A stretch of 64,000 nt of DNA from Pseudomonas brassicacearum subsp. neoaurantiaca (GCF_013608025.1 NZ_VDLV01000026.1:1-64000), one strand, 5' to 3'; numbered from the stretch's first letter, positions 45,192-55,111 are shown. Numbers and translations: made by a program. Notes: generated by a model from the letters alone, not told the origin.

Positions 45192-47427
45192 TGTCACCTC
45201 GCTGCAACCTGCGGCACCTATGATCGGTCGCCTGGTGGTGGTCGGCCTGGGGTTGATTGGCGGTTCGTTCGCCAAGGGCCTGCGTGAAAGCGGGCTGTGC
45301 CGTGAAGTCGTCGGTGTGGATCTCGATCCGCAATCGCGCAAGCTGGCGGTAGAGCTGGGCGTGGTGGACCGCTGTGAAGACGACTTGCTGCTCGCTTGCC
45401 AAGGCGCGGACGTAATCCAACTGGCGGTGCCGATCCTGGCGATGGAAAAACTGCTGGCCCGGTTGGCCGGCATGGACCTCGGCCAAGCGATTCTCACTGA
45501 CGTCGGCAGCGCCAAGGGTAATGTGGTGCGGGCGGCAACCGAAGCGTTTGGCGGCATGCCAGCGCGTTTCGTTCCCGGACATCCGATTGCCGGCTCCGAG
45601 CAGAGCGGGGTGGAAGCTTCCAACGCCGAGCTGTTCCGTCGCCACAAGGTCATCTTGACGCCGTTGGACCAGACGGATCCGGCGGCGCTGGCGGTGGTGG
45701 ATCGCCTATGGCGCGAGCTGGGTGCCGATGTCGAGCACATGCAAGTCGAGCGACACGACGAAGTATTGGCCGCCACCAGCCATTTGCCGCACCTGTTGGC
45801 GTTCGGCCTGGTGGATTCATTGGCCAAACGCAATGAAAATCTTGAGATCTTCCGTTACGCTGCCGGCGGTTTCCGCGATTTCACGAGAATCGCGGGTAGC
45901 GACCCGGTCATGTGGCACGACATCTTCCTCGCCAACCGCGAAGCTGTCCTGCGCACACTCGATACATTTCGCAGCGATCTCGACGCCTTGCGCGACGCGG
46001 TCGATGCAGGGGACGGGCACCAATTGCTGGGCGTTTTCACACGCGCCAGGGTGGCCCGCGAGCATTTCAGTAAAATCCTGGCCCGTCGGGCCTATGTGGA
46101 CGCTATGAACTCCAACGATCTGATTTTCCTGGCACAACCTGGTGGCTCCCTCAGTGGGCGGATTCGTGTACCGGGCGATAAATCGATTTCCCACCGCTCG
46201 ATCATGCTCGGCTCCCTGGCCGAAGGCGTGACCGAGGTGGAAGGTTTCCTCGAGGGCGAAGATGCCCTGGCAACGCTGCAAGCGTTCCGCGACATGGGCG
46301 TGGTCATCGAAGGCCCGCACCACGGCCGCGTGACGATTCATGGTGTCGGCCTGCACGGCCTCAAGCCTGCGCCGGGCCCGATCTACCTGGGCAACTCCGG
46401 CACGTCGATGCGCCTGCTATCCGGCCTGTTGGCCGCACAGGACTTCGACAGCACCCTGACCGGTGATGCCTCGCTGTCCAAGCGTCCGATGAACCGTGTC
46501 GCCAACCCGTTGCGGGAAATGGGTGCGGTGATCGAGACCGCGGCTGAAGGTCGCCCGCCGATGACCATTCGTGGTGGCAACAAGCTCAAGGGCCTGACCT
46601 ACACCATGCCGATGGCCAGCGCCCAGGTGAAATCCTGCCTGCTGCTGGCGGGGCTCTACGCCGAAGGCAAGACCACCGTCACCGAGCCGGCCCCGACCCG
46701 CGACCACACCGAACGCATGCTGCGTGGCTTCGGCTATCCGGTCACGGTCGATGGCGCCACGGCGTCCGTCGAATCCGGCAACAAACTGACGGCGACCCAC
46801 ATCGAAGTGCCGGGCGATATCTCCTCGTCGGCGTTCTTCCTGGTGGCCGCCTCGATCGCCGAGGGTTCCGACCTGGTGCTCGAGCACGTCGGCATCAACC
46901 CGACCCGTACCGGCGTCATCGATATCCTGCGCCTGATGGGCGCCGACATCACCCTGGAAAACCAGCGTGAAGTGGGCGGCGAGCCGGTGGCAGACTTGCG
47001 CGTACGAGCGGCTAAACTCAAGGGTATCGAGATTCCGGAAGCGCTGGTTCCCCTGGCGATCGACGAATTCCCGGTGCTGTTCGTCGCGGCCGCGTGCGCA
47101 GAAGGCCGCACCGTGCTGACCGGCGCTGAAGAACTGCGGGTCAAGGAATCCGATCGTATCCAGGTGATGGCGGACGGCCTGCTGGCGCTTGGCGTCAAAT
47201 GTGAACCGACGCCGGACGGTATCATCATCGACGGTGGCCAGATTGGCGGCGGCGAAGTCCATGGGCACGGCGATCACCGTATCGCCATGGCGTTCAGTGT
47301 TGCGTCCCTGCGCGCCAGCGCGCCGATCCGCATCCATGACTGCGCCAACGTCGCCACGTCGTTCCCGAATTTCCTGGCGCTGTGCGCGCAGGTTGGTATT
47401 CGAGTAGCACAAGAGGCACAGTCGTGA
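45184..47427 (+). CDS. Fused prephenate dehydrogenase / EPSP synthase (TyrA-AroA)
   Basis: 747 residues from GTG 45184 (an alternative ATG at 45220 gives 735). The N-terminal dehydrogenase (~1-300) has the NAD loop [12 protein letters not shown] and [11 protein letters not shown] second enzyme begins near residue 310: EPSP synthase with [39 protein letters not shown] and [10 protein letters not shown]. The fusion handles both a late shikimate step and entry to tyrosine, and is a known Pseudomonas arrangement. The EPSP half looks like class II enzymes but keeps Gly at the GNSGT position where tolerant CP4 has Ala. GTGA overlap with cmk. Confidence 0.93.
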   Translation: MVDVTSLQPAAPMIGRLVVVGLGLIGGSFAKGLRESGLCREVVGVDLDPQSRKLAVELGVVDRCEDDLLLACQGADVIQLAVPILAMEKLLARLAGMDLGQAILTDVGSAKGNVVRAATEAFGGMPARFVPGHPIAGSEQSGVEASNAELFRRHKVILTPLDQTDPAALAVVDRLWRELGADVEHMQVERHDEVLAATSHLPHLLAFGLVDSLAKRNENLEIFRYAAGGFRDFTRIAGSDPVMWHDIFLANREAVLRTLDTFRSDLDALRDAVDAGDGHQLLGVFTRARVAREHFSKILARRAYVDAMNSNDLIFLAQPGGSLSGRIRVPGDKSISHRSIMLGSLAEGVTEVEGFLEGEDALATLQAFRDMGVVIEGPHHGRVTIHGVGLHGLKPAPGPIYLGNSGTSMRLLSGLLAAQDFDSTLTGDASLSKRPMNRVANPLREMGAVIETAAEGRPPMTIRGGNKLKGLTYTMPMASAQVKSCLLLAGLYAEGKTTVTEPAPTRDHTERMLRGFGYPVTVDGATASVESGNKLTATHIEVPGDISSSAFFLVAASIAEGSDLVLEHVGINPTRTGVIDILRLMGADITLENQREVGGEPVADLRVRAAKLKGIEIPEALVPLAIDEFPVLFVAAACAEGRTVLTGAEELRVKESDRIQVMADGLLALGVKCEPTPDGIIIDGGQIGGGEVHGHGDHRIAMAFSVASLRASAPIRIHDCANVATSFPNFLALCAQVGIRVAQEAQS

Positions 47428-48113
47428 ACATCAAGGCACCGGTCATCACCATCGATGGCCCAAGCGGATCGGGCAAGGGCACCATCGCCGGCATGCTCGC
47501 CAAGCAACTGGGCTGGAATCTGCTCGATTCCGGTGCCCTGTATCGCTTGCTGGCCTTCGCCGCGGCCAACCATGGCGTCGACCTGACCAACGAAGAACTG
47601 CTCAAGGCACTGGCCGCGCATCTGGACGTGCAGTTCATCGCCGCCACCGATGGCCAACTGCAACGGATCATCCTGGAAGGTGACGAAGTCAGCGACGTCA
47701 TCCGCACCGAAAGCGTTGGCGCCGGGGCTTCCCAGGTCGCCGCGCTGCCGGCAGTGCGCGAGGCATTGCTCCAGCGTCAACGGGCATTCCAGGAACCGCC
47801 GGGGCTGGTGGCGGATGGCCGGGACATGGGCACGGTGGTGTTCACCGATGCGCCATTGAAGATTTTCCTCACCGCCAGCGCGGAGGAGCGGGCTCGTCGC
47901 CGATATTTGCAGTTGAAGGGCAAAGGCGAGGATGTTAGTCTGTCGAGTCTGCTAGATGAGATCCGTGCACGCGACGAGCGTGATACCCAGCGCGCAGTGG
48001 CCCCGCTAAAGCCGGCGGCCGATGCGATACAGCTGGATTCCACGGAGTTGTCCATCGACCAGGTGTTGCAACGCATCATGAGCGAGATCGCGCTTCGCGA
48101 TATCGCCGGGTGA
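47424..48113 (+). CDS. cmk: Cytidylate kinase
   Basis: 229 residues from the GTG at 47424, overlapping the aroA stop (GTGA). The P-loop is [15 protein letters not shown] (~residues 10-24), followed by [26 protein letters not shown] and [13 protein letters not shown] (lid). It phosphorylates CMP and dCMP. The association cmk-rpsA is widely conserved in proteobacteria. The alternative upstream frame opening (47382) lies inside aroA and is not needed. Confidence 0.96.
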   Translation: MNIKAPVITIDGPSGSGKGTIAGMLAKQLGWNLLDSGALYRLLAFAAANHGVDLTNEELLKALAAHLDVQFIAATDGQLQRIILEGDEVSDVIRTESVGAGASQVAALPAVREALLQRQRAFQEPPGLVADGRDMGTVVFTDAPLKIFLTASAEERARRRYLQLKGKGEDVSLSSLLDEIRARDERDTQRAVAPLKPAADAIQLDSTELSIDQVLQRIMSEIALRDIAG

Positions 48114-48118
48114 CCAGG

Positions 48119-48215
48119 AAGCTCCGCAGGGGACCAGTCATAGTCCTGCGGTGCTTCTTATATATGAAACTAACCCACATCGTCTGGGGTGTGGAGATGG
48201 GCGTTTACTTCGCCC
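48119..48215 (+). promoter_or_regulatory. rpsA leader with three successive hairpins
   Basis: Three inverted repeats lie in series before rpsA. Hairpin I pairs 48119-48130 (AAGCTCCGCAGG) with 48145-48156 (CCTGCGGTGCTT). Hairpin II pairs CCACA (48175-48179) with TGTGG (48190-48194). Hairpin III pairs GGGCG (48199-48203) with CGCCC (48211-48215), ending nine bases before AGGAA and 19 before the ATG. E. coli rpsA is known to have three such hairpins in its translation initiation region, through which S1 represses its own synthesis. AU-rich sequence separates I from II (CTTATATATGAAAC). Confidence 0.6.
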
Positions 48216-48233
48216 TAATCAACAGGAATTAAA

Positions 48234-49925
48234 ATGAGCGAAAGCTTTGCGGAACTCTTTGAAGAAAGCTTGAAAACCCTGAACCTTCAGGCAGGCTCCA
48301 TCATCACCGGCGTTATCGTTGATATCGATTACCAGGCTCGCTGGGTAACCGTTCACGCTGGTCTGAAGTCTGAAGCGCTGATCCCGCTTGAGCAGTTCTA
48401 CAACGACGCTGGCGAACTGAACATCAACGTTGGTGACGAAGTTCACGTGGCGTTGGATTCGGTTGAAGATGGCTTCGGTGAAACCAAGCTGTCCCGTGAG
48501 AAAGCCAAGCGTGCTGAATGCTGGATCGTTCTGGAAGCGGCCTTCGCAGCTGAGGAAGTGGTCAAGGGCGTTATCAACGGTAAGGTTAAAGGCGGCTTCA
48601 CTGTCGACGTTAACGGCATCCGTGCGTTCCTGCCAGGTTCCCTGGTTGACGTCCGTCCAGTGCGCGACACCACGCACCTGGAAGGCAAAGAGCTGGAATT
48701 CAAGGTCATCAAGCTGGACCAGAAGCGCAACAACGTTGTCGTTTCCCGTCGCAGTGTCCTGGAAGCCGAGAACTCCGCCGAGCGTGAAGCTCTGCTGGAA
48801 TCGCTGCAGGAAGGCCAGCAGGTCAAGGGTATCGTCAAGAACCTCACCGATTACGGCGCATTCGTCGATCTGGGTGGCGTCGATGGCCTGCTGCACATCA
48901 CCGACATGGCCTGGAAGCGTATCAAGCATCCTTCGGAAATCGTCAACGTTGGCGACGAGATCGATGTCAAGGTTCTGAAGTACGATCGCGAGCGCAATCG
49001 TGTTTCCCTGGGCCTCAAGCAACTGGGTGAAGATCCATGGGTCGCTATCAAAGCCCGTTACCCAGAAGGCACTCGCGTCACCGCTCGTGTTACCAACCTG
49101 ACCGACTACGGCTGCTTCGCTGAGCTGGAAGAAGGCGTTGAAGGCCTGGTACACGTTTCCGAAATGGACTGGACCAACAAGAACATCCACCCTTCGAAAG
49201 TCGTACAAGTCGGCGACGAAGTGGAAGTCATGGTTCTGGACATCGACGAAGAGCGTCGTCGTATCTCCCTCGGCATCAAGCAGTGCAAGTCCAACCCATG
49301 GGAAGACTTCTCTGGCCAGTTCAACAAGGGCGATAAAATCTCCGGCACCATCAAGTCGATCACCGATTTCGGTATCTTCATTGGTCTGGACGGCGGCATC
49401 GACGGCCTGGTTCACCTGTCCGACATCTCCTGGAACGAAGTGGGCGAAGAAGCCGTACGCCGTTTCAAGAAGGGCGACGAGCTGGACACCGTTATCCTGT
49501 CGGTTGACCCAGAGCGCGAGCGCATCTCCCTGGGTATCAAGCAACTGGAAAGCGATCCGTTCTCCGAGTACGTTCAAGAGAACGACAAAGGCGCAATCGT
49601 TAAGGGCATCGTGAAAGAAGTTGACGCCAAAGGCGCCATCATCACCCTGGCCGACGATATCGAAGCGACTCTGAAAGCCTCCGAAATCAGCCGTGACCGC
49701 GTTGAAGACGCGCGTAACGTCCTGAAAGAAGGCGAAGAAGTAGAAGCCAAGATCATCAGCGTTGACCGCAAGAGCCGCGTAATCCAGCTCTCCATCAAGT
49801 CGAAAGACGATGCTGAAGAGAAAGAAGCAATCCAGAGCCTGCGCGACAAGCCAGCTACTGACATTGCTGCTGGTCCTACCACTCTGGGCGACCTGCTGCG
49901 TGCACAGATGGAAAAACAGAACTGA
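48234..49925 (+). CDS. rpsA: 30S ribosomal protein S1
   Basis: 563 residues with six S1 (OB-fold) repeats, the first two divergent (ribosome-binding) and the later ones close copies (motifs such as [31 protein letters not shown] and [10 protein letters not shown]). S1 unfolds and holds mRNA on the small subunit. Codon use is strongly biased (GTT, CGT, AAG), as expected for a very highly expressed gene, and differs from its neighbours. It follows cmk after a structured leader and ends in a strong terminator. Confidence 0.97.
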   Translation: MSESFAELFEESLKTLNLQAGSIITGVIVDIDYQARWVTVHAGLKSEALIPLEQFYNDAGELNINVGDEVHVALDSVEDGFGETKLSREKAKRAECWIVLEAAFAAEEVVKGVINGKVKGGFTVDVNGIRAFLPGSLVDVRPVRDTTHLEGKELEFKVIKLDQKRNNVVVSRRSVLEAENSAEREALLESLQEGQQVKGIVKNLTDYGAFVDLGGVDGLLHITDMAWKRIKHPSEIVNVGDEIDVKVLKYDRERNRVSLGLKQLGEDPWVAIKARYPEGTRVTARVTNLTDYGCFAELEEGVEGLVHVSEMDWTNKNIHPSKVVQVGDEVEVMVLDIDEERRRISLGIKQCKSNPWEDFSGQFNKGDKISGTIKSITDFGIFIGLDGGIDGLVHLSDISWNEVGEEAVRRFKKGDELDTVILSVDPERERISLGIKQLESDPFSEYVQENDKGAIVKGIVKEVDAKGAIITLADDIEATLKASEISRDRVEDARNVLKEGEEVEAKIISVDRKSRVIQLSIKSKDDAEEKEAIQSLRDKPATDIAAGPTTLGDLLRAQMEKQN

Positions 49926-49945
49926 GTTCTGTCAGACCATAGAAA

Positions 49946-49972
49946 AAGGGCGACTTCGGTCGCCCTTTTTTG
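49946..49972 (+). terminator. Rho-independent terminator after rpsA
   Basis: AAAGGGCGAC-TTCG-GTCGCCCTTT with a UUCG-type tetraloop and T-run, 20 bases past the rpsA stop. It marks the end of the supraoperon, so ihfB needs its own promoter. Confidence 0.95.
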
Positions 49973-50129
49973 TGCCTGCGATTTCTCGGGTTTATCCGTA
50001 TCGAACAAGGAGTCGTTATGATCAGTCGGGGCGCGGCGAAACCAACCGCTTCATCAGGCTGTCTCTTTTATGAAACATGAACAAAAAATATCCTAGGGCA
50101 GTGTTCTGTCTCTTGTCGAAAGGATCTGA

Positions 50130-50408
50130 ATGAACAAGCTCTTTTTGGTAGCCATTGTGCTGGTGTTAACGGGATGTGCGACGAGCGCCAAGACCCACGC
50201 GGTACCTGGTGTAAGCGGCATCGAAATCGACTGCTCGGGATTGGGTTCCGGCTGGGAGAAGTGCTACAAGCGCGCCGCCAAGGAGTGCAAGGGTCAAGGC
50301 TACAAGGTAATAACCCGATCAGATGATGCCAAGGACCAAGACCAATATCCTTTCGGCTTCAATCCGGCGGGTTACCTGACGAGAACGATGCTGGTCATGT
50401 GTCGCTAG
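50130..50408 (+). CDS. Small lipoprotein, function unknown
   Basis: 92 residues. Signal MNKLFLVAIVLVLTGC with a lipobox LTGC (Cys16), followed by a short domain with three cysteines in mature positions (EIDCSGLGSGWEKCYKRAAKECKGQGYKV) and a hydrophobic C-terminal end finishing MLVMCR. The pattern CSGLGSGWEKCY...A...C is reminiscent of small proteobacterial lipoproteins found beside envelope genes, but I do not recognise a named family. AAGGATCT precedes the start. It stands alone between the rpsA terminator and ihfB. Confidence 0.8.
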   Translation: MNKLFLVAIVLVLTGCATSAKTHAVPGVSGIEIDCSGLGSGWEKCYKRAAKECKGQGYKVITRSDDAKDQDQYPFGFNPAGYLTRTMLVMCR

Positions 50409-50552
50409 TTGAGGGTTTCCGTCCGTTTGCACTGAAAAGGGGCGATCAGCATGCGTGGCACATATGTCAATAGTTGGGCTGTTCAAATTCCTCCGGGCAT
50501 GCTAAAACCTTCGAAGCGATTTTCCTAGCTGCTTGAAAAAGAAGGGAAAAAC

Positions 50553-50849
50553 ATGACGAAGTCGGAGTTGATCGAACGGATTGTCACCCATCAAGGGCTG
50601 CTCTCGTCCAAGGATGTGGAGCTGGCCATCAAGACCATGCTCGAACAAATGTCCCAATGCCTGGCTACCGGAGATCGTATCGAAATCCGTGGGTTCGGCA
50701 GCTTCTCCCTGCATTACCGCGCCCCGCGGGTAGGTCGCAACCCAAAAACCGGCCAATCCGTCAGCCTCGATGGAAAATTCGTACCTCACTTCAAACCGGG
50801 CAAGGAGCTTCGAGACCGGGTGAACGAGGACGAGGATGACGAGGTCTGA
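50553..50849 (+). CDS. ihfB: Integration host factor subunit beta
   Basis: 98 residues of the HU/IHF fold: [14 protein letters not shown] start, [24 protein letters not shown] (~residues 48-71) with the proline-bearing DNA-intercalating arm, and a basic-acidic tail. With IHF-alpha it bends DNA at specific sites. In P. aeruginosa ihfB (himD) directly precedes the O-antigen locus, and it does so here. The LapA-domain gene starts 26 bases after its stop and may be co-transcribed. Confidence 0.96.
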   Translation: MTKSELIERIVTHQGLLSSKDVELAIKTMLEQMSQCLATGDRIEIRGFGSFSLHYRAPRVGRNPKTGQSVSLDGKFVPHFKPGKELRDRVNEDEDDEV

Positions 50850-50874
50850 AACGGCCCAAAAAAAAGAGGTCTCC

Positions 50875-51099
50875 ATGCGGAACTTTAGGCGCGTTGCGCT
50901 TGTCGTACTTGCGGTGCTCGTGGCTTCGGCTATCGTACTGTTCGTGCTTGAAAACAGTCAGCCTGTCGTATTGTTATTCCTCGGATGGTCGGCACCGCAA
51001 CTTCCCGTTTCGGTTTTTGTCTTGCTGGCGCTCCTCTCTGGAATGATGGTTGGTCCCCTGATGGCGTGGTTCGCCGGAAGAGGTCGGCGGCTGAAATAA
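50875..51099 (+). CDS. LapA domain (DUF1049) inner-membrane protein
   Basis: 74 residues from ATG 50875 (AAGAGGT upstream; the longer frame from 50836 overlaps ihfB). Two membrane helices (VALVVLAVLVASAIVLFVLEN and LPVSVFVLLALLSGMMVGPLM) flank the signature NSQPVVLLFLGW. This is the LapA/YciS family, in enterobacteria involved with LapB in control of LpxC and LPS assembly. Here it lies between ihfB and wzz, the usual position in Pseudomonas. The C-terminus (AGRGRRLK) is basic and cytoplasmic. Confidence 0.85.
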   Translation: MRNFRRVALVVLAVLVASAIVLFVLENSQPVVLLFLGWSAPQLPVSVFVLLALLSGMMVGPLMAWFAGRGRRLK

Positions 51100-51292
51100 T
51101 GGATATGTGAGCCCAGTAGTCTCGGAGTACGGAGTAAGGATCACTGCCGCAATTTTCTGACTTTGGGTATGTAGCATTTGTTTAATTTTAATAAAAACAC
51201 CGCCGTGTCCGCCGGGGACGTGCCCGTCTTACCTTTTAATGCGTCTAGTGTGTCTGCAAGCGCAAAGCTAAAAAAAGGAAGCGAGGCTATCC

Positions 51293-52339
51293 ATGCAAGA
51301 TAATCGTATTGCAATGCGCGACGAAGATGAAATCGACCTGATTGCCTTGGCACATGGGCTTTGGGCTCAAAAATGGTTGATCATCGCCATAACTCTTTTG
51401 GTCACTGCTGGCGCCGCTGCTTACGCGTTTCTCAGCAAACCTATCTATGAAGCCAAGCTTTTTATCATGCCGCCGACTCAGAACCAGATCGCTGAGTTGA
51501 ACTATGGGCGTGGGAAAAGTACGGAACTCGACACTTATTCCATTAAGCATGTTTACGATGTTTTCGCTCGTAACTTGCAAGGCGAGTCGCTACGTCAGAC
51601 ATTCTTCAATCAAATTTATATTCCTTCGCTTGATGAGTCGCAGCGAAAAGGGGCTTTTGATCGCTTGTACGATCGATTTTCGCGGGAGCTGATAGTCAAG
51701 GGGCCAGGTAAGGACACGCCGGATCGTTTCTCGGTGACCGTCCAAAACGGTGACCCAGTCAAGGCGACTGAGTGGGCCAAGGCCTACGTGGCGCGTGCCA
51801 GTGAGGCTGCGGAGTCGGAGTTGATCAAGAACGTGACGACTGAAGCTTCGGTGAGGGCGCGTAATCTTGAGCAGCGTATTGTCAGCTTGCGGGAGACTGC
51901 GCAACGTGTGCGTGAGGACCGGATTCAGCAATTACGGGAAGCGTTGAAAATTGCTGAGGCGATTGGACTGACTACGCCAGTTATCAATTCTTCAGCTGCT
52001 GTGGATATTACCGTTGATACGGGAAATAAAATGGATTACCAGCGTGGTAGTAAGGCGTTGGCGGCTGAAATTCAGACGTTAGAGTCCAGGGCTTCGGATG
52101 ATGCGTTTATATCTGATTTGCGGACGTTGCAAATGCGATATAACTTTTATCGTAAGTTGAATATTGATTCTGAGCTTATTTCGGTTTATCGGCAGGATGG
52201 TAGTGTCGAGGTTCCTGAGAGCCCGGTTAAACCGAGGAAGGGATTGATTATACTACTCGGTATGATTGCTGGAGCTTTGTTAGGAATGCTGGCAGCATTA
52301 GTGAAAATTGTCTCTAATCGCAAAGAGTACGAATATTAG
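51293..52339 (+). CDS. wzz: O-antigen chain-length determinant Wzz
   Basis: 348 residues. An N-terminal cytoplasmic part (DEIDLIALAHGLWAQKW) and first membrane helix (~residues 24-44) lead to a periplasmic Wzz domain with coiled-coil (~residues 120-290). A second membrane helix (~residues 315-335) follows the Pro-rich motif VPESPVKPRKGLIIL typical of Wzz. It sets the modal length of the O-antigen chain made by Wzy. AT content rises within this gene compared with ihfB. A GGAAGCGAGG stretch lies 6 bases before the ATG. It ends in a strong terminator. Confidence 0.93.
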   Translation: MQDNRIAMRDEDEIDLIALAHGLWAQKWLIIAITLLVTAGAAAYAFLSKPIYEAKLFIMPPTQNQIAELNYGRGKSTELDTYSIKHVYDVFARNLQGESLRQTFFNQIYIPSLDESQRKGAFDRLYDRFSRELIVKGPGKDTPDRFSVTVQNGDPVKATEWAKAYVARASEAAESELIKNVTTEASVRARNLEQRIVSLRETAQRVREDRIQQLREALKIAEAIGLTTPVINSSAAVDITVDTGNKMDYQRGSKALAAEIQTLESRASDDAFISDLRTLQMRYNFYRKLNIDSELISVYRQDGSVEVPESPVKPRKGLIILLGMIAGALLGMLAALVKIVSNRKEYEY

Positions 52340-52366
52340 CTTCTGGTTGCGGGTGGATTAAGAGGT

Positions 52367-52409
52367 AATGGCCACGCATAAAAGGTTTATGTGTGGCCAT
52401 TTTGCTTTT
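52367..52409 (+). terminator. Strong terminator after wzz
   Basis: AATGGCCACGCATAAA (52367-52382) pairs with TTTATGTGTGGCCATT (52386-52401), 15 of 16 Watson-Crick with one G-T pair, followed by TTGCTTTTG. It lies 28 bases past wzz and separates it from the sugar-synthesis genes. Confidence 0.9.
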
Positions 52410-52633
52410 GAAAGCTTCGTAAAAATTTGAGATTTATTTATATGACGTTTGAGCGTTTTTGTTTGTCTTTTTTTTGTTGTCAGTTTAAGAATAATGAATC
52501 CCGCACCCCTTGATTATGGCTTGTTGAACAGCAGCGTTGCGCTCCTCTGGTTAAGGTCGTGGGAAACGGCCTTGCTGCGGGTGGCGGCTATGAAGGCATG
52601 CGCAGCTTGGCAGAACTAAGTGCATGGGCGCCC

Positions 52634-52678
52634 TTACCCTCGGCTCCTGGTCAGACTATAATACACGATGTTCGTGTA
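52634..52678 (+). promoter_or_regulatory. Candidate promoter and palindromic operator before wbpO
   Basis: TATAAT (52657-52662) with a weak TTACCC 17 bases upstream (52634-52639) could start the sugar operon near 52669. The sequence just after it, TACACGA-TGT-TCGTGTA (52662-52678), is a 7-base-arm palindrome over the predicted start point, a position suited for a repressor. Confidence 0.35.
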
Positions 52679-52704
52679 GAGCTTTATCGAGGATGGACGT
52701 ATCT

Positions 52705-52726
52705 GGCGGTACCCATGGGGCCGCAG
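52705..52726 (+). promoter_or_regulatory. ops-like element in the O-antigen leader
   Basis: GGCGGTA (52705-52711) matches the first seven bases of the ops/JUMPstart core GGCGGTAG that recruits RfaH to long polysaccharide operons (8 of 12 over the extended element). It can fold as GCGG-TA-CCC...GGG-CCGC, placing a hairpin 5-10 bases before the wbpO ribosome site. The match after the core is poor. Confidence 0.3.
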
Positions 52727-52745
52727 CTTCAAGGTGAATAACTTA

Positions 52746-54041
52746 ATGGATACCGATTTGAATAGCATAAATAATGAAGGCTTGAAGCTCGGAATAATAG
52801 GTCTAGGCTACGTAGGGCTACCCCTCGCTGTTGAGTTTGGAAAATATTATCCAGTTTTAGGGTTTGATATTAATCAGTCCAGAATAAATGAACTTAAAAA
52901 AGGCAATGATATTACGCTAGAAGTTGAGCGGCAGGAGCTAGCACTTGCTAAGCACCTGGAGTTTAGCTTTGAGGCGGTTGATCTTAAACAGTGCAATGTG
53001 TTTATAGTAACTGTGCCGACACCCATCGATGAATATAAAAATCCGGATCTTACTCCGCTTTTGAAAGCGTCTAGTACTATAGCGGGAGTCCTAAAAAAAG
53101 GTGACGTAATCATATATGAATCGACGGTATATCCCGGGGCAACGGAAGAAGAGTGCGTACCTGTTCTGGAGCGTCTCTCGGGGTTAAAGTTTAACGGAGA
53201 TTTTTTTGTAGGTTATAGCCCAGAGCGGATCAATCCTGGTGACAAAGAGCACCGTGTAACGACAATAAAAAAAGTTACATCGGGATCTACTCCAGCAACG
53301 GCTACGTTCGTAGATGATTTGTATAAGAAAATAATTACAGCCGGAACGCACAAGGCAAGCAGCATAAAAGTAGCCGAAGCAGCCAAAGTTATCGAAAATA
53401 CACAGCGGGATCTTAATATCGCGCTAATTAACGAGCTGGCAATTATATTTAATAAGTTGGGCATCGATACTGAGTCTGTACTAGAGGCGGCAGGAACAAA
53501 ATGGAATTTCTTACCGTTTCGTCCTGGGTTAGTTGGCGGCCATTGTATAGGTGTGGATCCATACTATCTTACTCATAAGGCTCAATCGATAGGCTATCAT
53601 CCTGAAATAATATTGGCTGGGCGCCGCCTGAACGATGGAATGGGCGTGTACGTGGTATCTCAACTTGTAAAGGCAATGCTGAAGAAGAAAATACACGTTG
53701 ATGGCGCTAGAGTGTTGATAATGGGACTTACTTTTAAAGAAAATTGTCCTGATCTAAGAAATACTCGAATAGTAGATATTGTGCATGAGTTGGCAGAATA
53801 TAATATTGCGGTCGATATATTTGACCCGTGGGTCGATCCTGAAGAAGCACAAAAAGAATATGGTTTAACGTTGATAAATAAACCCCTTCCCAGTTCGTAC
53901 GACTCGATTGTGTTAGCAGTTGCTCACGCACAGTTCAAGGAAATGGGCGGTGAATTAATTCGTTCGCTTGGCAAGATTAATCATGTGCTATATGATTTAA
54001 AATATTTGCTGCGCAGCGATGAATCTGATATTCGTCTCTGA
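52746..54041 (+). CDS. wbpO: UDP-GalNAc/GlcNAc 6-dehydrogenase (WbpO/TviB type)
   Basis: 431 residues from ATG 52746 (AAGGTGA eight bases upstream; a GTG at 52734 overlaps that site). It has the NAD loop [16 protein letters not shown] (~residues 15-30), [14 protein letters not shown], the [10 protein letters not shown] segment, and the catalytic Cys267 in [13 protein letters not shown]. It oxidises the C6 of a UDP-N-acetylhexosamine twice, giving UDP-GalNAcA (or GlcNAcA). The order wbpO-wbpP equals that in the P. aeruginosa O6 locus and tviB-tviC in Salmonella Vi. First sugar gene of the cluster; AT-rich codon use. Confidence 0.9.
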   Translation: MDTDLNSINNEGLKLGIIGLGYVGLPLAVEFGKYYPVLGFDINQSRINELKKGNDITLEVERQELALAKHLEFSFEAVDLKQCNVFIVTVPTPIDEYKNPDLTPLLKASSTIAGVLKKGDVIIYESTVYPGATEEECVPVLERLSGLKFNGDFFVGYSPERINPGDKEHRVTTIKKVTSGSTPATATFVDDLYKKIITAGTHKASSIKVAEAAKVIENTQRDLNIALINELAIIFNKLGIDTESVLEAAGTKWNFLPFRPGLVGGHCIGVDPYYLTHKAQSIGYHPEIILAGRRLNDGMGVYVVSQLVKAMLKKKIHVDGARVLIMGLTFKENCPDLRNTRIVDIVHELAEYNIAVDIFDPWVDPEEAQKEYGLTLINKPLPSSYDSIVLAVAHAQFKEMGGELIRSLGKINHVLYDLKYLLRSDESDIRL

Positions 54042-54077
54042 TAGTTAAATTAAAATATGTGATTCATGCGAGGCCGT

Positions 54078-55109
54078 ATGAGACGATATGAAGAATTAAT
54101 TGAAGACTTGCCTAAAACGCCAAAGAGTTGGTTGGTGACTGGGGTCGCGGGTTTTATAGGATCAAATCTTCTTGAGAAATTATTGAAACTGGATCAGACG
54201 GTTCTAGGGTTAGATAATTTTTCCACCGGCTTTCGACACAACCTTGAGGAGGTCAAGGGAAATGTGTCGGCCGCACAATGGGCACGTTTTATTTTTAAAG
54301 AAGGTGATATTAGAAATCCTCAAGATTGTCGTGATGCGTGCGCGGGTGTCGACTACGTTCTGCATCAAGCAGCCCTTGGATCTGTACCGAGATCTTTAGG
54401 CGATCCTATTACCACTAATGCTACTAATATAGATGGTTTTTTAAATATGTTAGTCGCCGCTCGTGACTCGAAAGTCAAGAGCTTCACATACGCAGCTAGC
54501 AGTTCCACCTATGGAGATCATCCGGCTTTGCCGAAAATTGAGCACACTATAGGAAGTCCTCTGTCACCATATGCTGTGACTAAATACGTCAATGAGTTGT
54601 ATGCAGACGTATTCGGCAAGTGTTATGGATTCAAGGCAACCGGTCTACGCTATTTTAATGTTTTTGGAAAAAGACAAGATCCGAATGGCGCTTATGCTGC
54701 TGTGATTCCCAAATGGACAGCTGCCATGATTCTAGATGAGACTATTACAGTCAATGGTGACGGTTCGACAAGTAGGGATTTTTGTTTCATCGAAAACGTA
54801 ATCCAAGCTAACTTATTGGCAGCAACTGAAGAAAGCAATGGAGCTTCAAATCAGGTCTATAATGTGGCGGTAGGCGCTAGAACAAGCCTGAATGACTTAC
54901 ATGTGATGTTAAGGGCAGAGCTTGCACAGTTGGGGATAAGATACCATAAGCTGCCAAAATATAGTGAGTTCCGGGCGGGTGACGTCTTGCATTCACAAGC
55001 ATCTGTTGAAAAGATCAAGGAAAACCTAGGTTACACGCCGAGCTACTCAATTGCGGATGGTTTGAAAATAGCCATGCCGTGGTATCTACACATGCTTCGG
55101 AGAGGTTGA
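54078..55109 (+). CDS. wbpP: UDP-N-acetylglucosamine C4-epimerase (WbpP/TviC)
   Basis: 343 residues from ATG 54078, where GAGG lies five bases upstream; [12 protein letters not shown] matches the known WbpP opening (MSRYEELRKELP). It is an extended SDR with GVAGFIGSN (~residues 20-28), the catalytic [11 protein letters not shown] (Tyr/Lys, ~residues 166-176) and [13 protein letters not shown]. It interconverts UDP-GlcNAc and UDP-GalNAc, supplying the substrate of WbpO. The near-identity of long blocks with remembered P. aeruginosa WbpP makes this one of the firmest calls in the cluster. Confidence 0.93.
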   Translation: MRRYEELIEDLPKTPKSWLVTGVAGFIGSNLLEKLLKLDQTVLGLDNFSTGFRHNLEEVKGNVSAAQWARFIFKEGDIRNPQDCRDACAGVDYVLHQAALGSVPRSLGDPITTNATNIDGFLNMLVAARDSKVKSFTYAASSSTYGDHPALPKIEHTIGSPLSPYAVTKYVNELYADVFGKCYGFKATGLRYFNVFGKRQDPNGAYAAVIPKWTAAMILDETITVNGDGSTSRDFCFIENVIQANLLAATEESNGASNQVYNVAVGARTSLNDLHVMLRAELAQLGIRYHKLPKYSEFRAGDVLHSQASVEKIKENLGYTPSYSIADGLKIAMPWYLHMLRRG

Positions 55110-55111
55110 TA

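Larger units (their letters stand above)
52559..52741 (+). other. Unrecognised 60-codon frame in a GC-rich leader
   Basis: A GTG-started frame of 60 residues ending LQGE, its stop five bases before the wbpO ATG (overlapping the wbpO ribosome site). The ~200 bases it spans (from about 52545) are much richer in G and C than the DNA on both sides. It has no clear ribosome site and matches no family I know; it could be a decayed gene end, a leader peptide, or non-coding leader that happens to be open. The rest of the gap (52410-52545) is AT-rich with T-tracts and no gene. Confidence 0.3.

Noticed and set aside
46120..47427. Natural glyphosate tolerance of the EPSP synthase half
   Set aside because: The fold looks class II-like, but the Ala that gives tolerance in the CP4 enzyme is Gly here; sequence alone does not support a tolerance claim.
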